The translations under genes and the position numbers were made by a program. This document shows positions 4,592 to 7,002 of a DNA stretch of 7,002 nt, one piece after another (position 1 is the stretch's first letter; each line of letters starts with the position of its first letter). The stretch lies in the NCBI GenBank assembly GCA_947304065.1, contig CAMZAI010000139.1:1-7002 (forward strand), in the 5' to 3' direction. The notes beneath the pieces are model-generated. The model was not told where the DNA came from and ran no database searches. It saw only the letters and a list, made by a program, of their open reading frames with translations. Origin of the DNA: an uncultured Clostridia bacterium (lineage in GTDB: Bacteria > Bacillota > Clostridia > Lachnospirales > Lachnospiraceae).

Positions 4592-6370
4592 ATGCCGGGA
4601 CCCGGAGACAGAGGAAAAGTTAAAGAAAAACCCAAGCATGCCGGGAGGACCTTAAAACGGCTTCTGAGGTATCTCATGAAGTACGGATGGGTAGTCCTTG
4701 TTATGCTTTTATGCGCTTTTGCGAGCAATATAGGCAACCTTCTCGGCCCCAATTACGCAGGAAAGGCCATTACCGCGGCCAGCAAGGGCGCCGGGCAGGT
4801 TAATATCGACGAAGTTGTGCACTACGGCATCCTTATGCTCATAGCGTACGTCAGCGGCAATATCCTGAGCTTCTTCGTAAATATCGGAATGATGCGCGTC
4901 GGAAGAAAAGTAGCGAGGAACATGAGGCGCGACGTATTCAACAAGCTCATGGAAATGCCGGTCGGATATTTTGACAGGCATCTGGCCGGAGATATCATCA
5001 GCCGCGTGTCTTACGACATCGATGTGGTCTGCACCAGCCTTTCGTCGGATGTCGTGCACATCCTGACGAGCTTTGTAACGGTGGTCGGAAGCTTTATAAT
5101 GATGTGCATCATCTCTCCGCCGCTCGTTCTGTGCATGGTATTTACGATACCCGTGTCGATCTTCTTTACCAGATATATGGGAAGGAGAACGAGGCCCCTC
5201 TACAGGAAGAGGAGCGCAGCTTACGGCGAGATGAACGGTTTTGCAGAGGAGATGTTCGCGGGACAGAAGACGATCCTCGCGTATGCACATGAGGATTATG
5301 TCTGCGACAGATTTGAGGAGATAAACAGGAACGCCGCGGAAGCATACCGCGACGCCGACAGCCTCGGAGTTACGATGGGCCCGACCATAGGCATGATCAA
5401 CAACATCGGTCTGGCGGCCATCGGTCTCGGCGGAGCGGCGCTCTACATGAAGGGCATTGTGGGTATCGGCGAGATCTCGAGCTTTATCCTTTACAGCAGG
5501 AAGTTCTCCGGACCTATCAACGAGATATCGAATATCATCAACGAGATATTCAGCGCTCTTGCCGCTGCGGAGAGAGTGTTCCAGCTGCTCGACGAGGCTG
5601 AGGAGGCCAAAGACATCGCAGGCGCTTCCCTGCTCGAGCGGGCGCGCGGCCATGTAGAGGCGAAGGACGTTCATTTCGGATATCTCGAGAACAAGATCGT
5701 CTTAAAGGACTTCAACATGAAGGCGGAGCCCGGCAAGACAATAGCGATAGTCGGTCATACCGGAGCGGGCAAGACTACCATTATTAACCTTCTGATGAGG
5801 TTCTACGATGTCAATGAAGGCGCGATCTTCGTTGACGAGAAAGAGGTTAAGGCCTATACGCTTCAGAGCCTCAGGAAGAATTATTCGATGGTCCTCCAGG
5901 ACACCTGGGTATTCAACGGGACCATTTTCGACAACATTGCCTACGGAAAAGACGGCGCTACGATGGAAGAAGTGGTCGAGGCTGCCAAAGCGGCGTATAT
6001 CCACAACTATATCATGCGTCTCCCGAAGGGCTACAATACGGTCATCAGCGAGGACGGAGGCAATATAAGCAAGGGTCAGAAGCAGCTCATTACGATCGCG
6101 AGAGCCATGCTTTACGATACCAGCATGCTGATCCTCGACGAGGCTACGAGCAACGTGGATACCGCTACGGAGCGCAAGGTGCAGAAGGCCATGAGGAGCC
6201 TTATGGCCGGCAAGACCAGCTTTATCATTGCCCACAGACTCTCGACGATCAGGAACGCGGACAATATTCTGGTCGTGGAAGACGGCAATGTCGTTGAACA
6301 GGGCGACCACGACGGTCTTATGAACCGGAAGGGCGCGTATTACGCCCTGTACAGAAGTCAGTTTGATTGA
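4592..6370 (+). CDS. ABC exporter half-transporter, catalytic-site subunit (heterodimer partner 2)
   Basis: This 592-aa protein has a polar Gly/Lys-rich N-terminal tail (1-25), a six-helix exporter domain (helices near 33-53, 76-98, 154-174, 177-195, 263-286 and 292-315) and an ATPase domain (about 353-592). Walker A is GHTGAGKTT (388-396), the A-loop Tyr is 364, the Q-loop Gln is 436, Walker B is MLILDE with catalytic Glu517, the D-loop is SNVD (520-523) and the switch His is 548 (IAHR). The signature is altered to ISKGQ (492-496). This complements the first subunit: its intact Walker B and His face the partner's LSGGQ to form the active site, while ISKGQ completes the degenerate site. AAAGGGG, which begins with the last base of the upstream TAA stop, is seven bases before the ATG, so the two genes share one mRNA. 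The protein is full length with no frame damage. Confidence 0.94.
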   Translation: MPGPGDRGKVKEKPKHAGRTLKRLLRYLMKYGWVVLVMLLCAFASNIGNLLGPNYAGKAITAASKGAGQVNIDEVVHYGILMLIAYVSGNILSFFVNIGMMRVGRKVARNMRRDVFNKLMEMPVGYFDRHLAGDIISRVSYDIDVVCTSLSSDVVHILTSFVTVVGSFIMMCIISPPLVLCMVFTIPVSIFFTRYMGRRTRPLYRKRSAAYGEMNGFAEEMFAGQKTILAYAHEDYVCDRFEEINRNAAEAYRDADSLGVTMGPTIGMINNIGLAAIGLGGAALYMKGIVGIGEISSFILYSRKFSGPINEISNIINEIFSALAAAERVFQLLDEAEEAKDIAGASLLERARGHVEAKDVHFGYLENKIVLKDFNMKAEPGKTIAIVGHTGAGKTTIINLLMRFYDVNEGAIFVDEKEVKAYTLQSLRKNYSMVLQDTWVFNGTIFDNIAYGKDGATMEEVVEAAKAAYIHNYIMRLPKGYNTVISEDGGNISKGQKQLITIARAMLYDTSMLILDEATSNVDTATERKVQKAMRSLMAGKTSFIIAHRLSTIRNADNILVVEDGNVVEQGDHDGLMNRKGAYYALYRSQFD

Positions 6371-6395
6371 CACCTGTACTGCAGATTCATAGCGT
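6367..6395 (+). promoter_or_regulatory. Weak candidate promoter for the third ABC gene
   Basis: A perfect TTGACA (6367-6372) overlaps the stop codon of the second exporter gene. At 17 bases it is followed by TAGCGT (6390-6395), only 3 of 6 to TATAAT. The rest of the 52-base gap shows no terminator, so read-through from the exporter operon is as likely. Confidence 0.25.
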
Positions 6396-6411
6396 GATAA
6401 AGGGGAATTTT

Positions 6412-6417
6412 GGGGAG
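6412..6417 (+). promoter_or_regulatory. Ribosome binding site of the third ABC gene
   Basis: GGGGAG lies five bases before the ATG at 6423. A second SD-like AAAGGGGAAT (6399-6408) lies just upstream, but no start codon follows it at a useful distance. Confidence 0.7.
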
Positions 6418-6422
6418 TTTAT

Positions 6423-7002
6423 ATGAGTTATATTGAAGTTAACGGATTAAAGAAGACCTTTACGGTCAGGAAGAAGCGCGAAAAAGGCAAACTCTTCAGG
6501 GAAAAACAGACCGTGGAGGCGCTTAAGGGAGTGTCGTTTTCGGTGGAAAGGGGCGAACTGGTCGGCTATATCGGACCGAACGGCGCCGGAAAATCCACGA
6601 CGGTCAAGATCCTCTCGGGCATACTTACGCCCGACGGGGGAGAGGCGCTGGTCGGCGGCAGGGTGCCGTGGCTTGAGCGCAGGGAATACGTTAAGCATAT
6701 AGGAGTTGTATTCGGGCAGAGAAGCCAGCTCTGGTGGGATGTGCCGATCATAGACAGCTTCTCGCTCTTAAAGGATATCTACAGGGTCTCAAACGCCGAT
6801 TATGAGTCGCGGCTTAAGGAACTGACGGACGCGCTCCAATTGGAAGAAATAATGCGTACGCCTTTGAGGCTCTTGAGCCTCGGCCAGCGCATGCGCGCGG
6901 AGCTGTGCGGTTCACTTCTTCACAGGCCCGAGCTGCTGTTCCTCGATGAGCCCACGATAGGCCTCGACGCGGTCAGCAAGCTGGCTCTCCGCGATTTCCT
7001 CA
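6423..7002 (+). CDS. ABC-2 type export ATPase (3' end outside window)
   Basis: The first 193 residues are present. This is a stand-alone ATPase without membrane helices. Walker A is GPNGAGKST (51-59), the Q-loop Gln is 99 (VVFGQRSQ), the signature is LSLGQ (151-155) followed by RMRAE, Walker B is LLFLDE (171-176) with catalytic Glu176, and the D-loop region is GLD (180-182). The stretch GQRSQLWWD...DSF.LLK (98-117) with LSLGQRMR is, from memory, typical of the ABC-2 ATPases often labelled viologen-exporter-like or YbhF/NatA-like. An insert rich in Lys/Arg (17-29) separates the first strand from VEALKGVSF. Such ATPases work with one or two separate ABC-2 permeases, which should be encoded downstream. 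It is a different transporter from the heterodimer just upstream, although it may share its mRNA. About a third to two fifths of the protein is missing. Confidence 0.9.
   Translation, partial: MSYIEVNGLKKTFTVRKKREKGKLFREKQTVEALKGVSFSVERGELVGYIGPNGAGKSTTVKILSGILTPDGGEALVGGRVPWLERREYVKHIGVVFGQRSQLWWDVPIIDSFSLLKDIYRVSNADYESRLKELTDALQLEEIMRTPLRLLSLGQRMRAELCGSLLHRPELLFLDEPTIGLDAVSKLALRDFL

Noticed and set aside
3773..5674. Long - strand open frames (288 and 321 codons) across the two exporter genes
   Set aside because: They lie opposite sequences with complete ABC motifs, show no recognisable domain and are explained by codon bias of the real genes.
6370..6422. Terminator between the second exporter gene and the third ABC gene
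   Set aside because: Only a short CTG/CAG pairing around 6374-6384 is present, without a stable stem or T-run.
1..7002. CRISPR array, tRNA/rRNA genes, insertion sequences, prophage or defence genes
   Set aside because: No regularly spaced repeats, no cloverleaf-like or rRNA stretches, no transposase or recombinase motifs and no flanking inverted repeats were seen.

Overview
The window looks like chromosomal DNA of a Firmicute, most likely a Clostridia/Lachnospiraceae-type organism. The GC content is moderate. The genes are short-spaced and start at strong purine-rich Shine-Dalgarno (SD) sites (GAGGAG, GGGGAGG, AAAGGGG). Arginine is often AGG/AGA and ATA is a common isoleucine codon. The mix of small membrane proteins and tandem ABC exporters is typical of that group. 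This taxonomic call is inference from sequence style, not from a marker gene.

Left part (1-1688, + strand): the last 29 codons of an unidentified gene, then an adenosine-deaminase-like metal hydrolase (133-1071) with all catalytic residues but an altered ribose-pocket motif. Next comes a six-helix membrane protein of unknown function (1074-1688), whose SD lies inside the last codons of the deaminase gene. These look like one operon. Middle (1713-2597, - strand): a convergent gene for a six-helix membrane protein. Its start is better placed at a GTG at 2597 than at the upstream GTG at 2654.

Intergenic region (2598-2845): it holds a probable extended -10 promoter for the - strand gene, an intrinsic terminator facing right (2685-2714) and a good sigma-A-type promoter facing right (2729-2757). 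A leader follows, containing a perfect 10-bp hairpin, a possible 17-codon leader peptide ending in the hairpin loop, and an alternative hairpin that would enclose the SD of the next gene.

Right part (2846-7002, + strand): two adjacent half-transporters (577 and 592 aa) form a textbook heterodimeric type IV ABC exporter of the TM287/288, LmrCD, BmrCD kind. The degenerate ATP site is built from Asp502/Gln533 of the first subunit and the altered signature ISKGQ of the second. The consensus site is built from Glu517/His548 of the second and LSGGQ of the first. Fifty-two bases downstream begins a third ABC ATPase (6423 to beyond the window end), of the different ABC-2 export type, whose permeases should lie outside the window.

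I see no clear new defence system, CRISPR array, insertion sequence or RNA gene. The points most worth following are the structured leader of the exporter operon, the terminator placed to stop antisense transcription before that operon, and the deaminase-like enzyme with the changed ribose motif and its coupled membrane protein.
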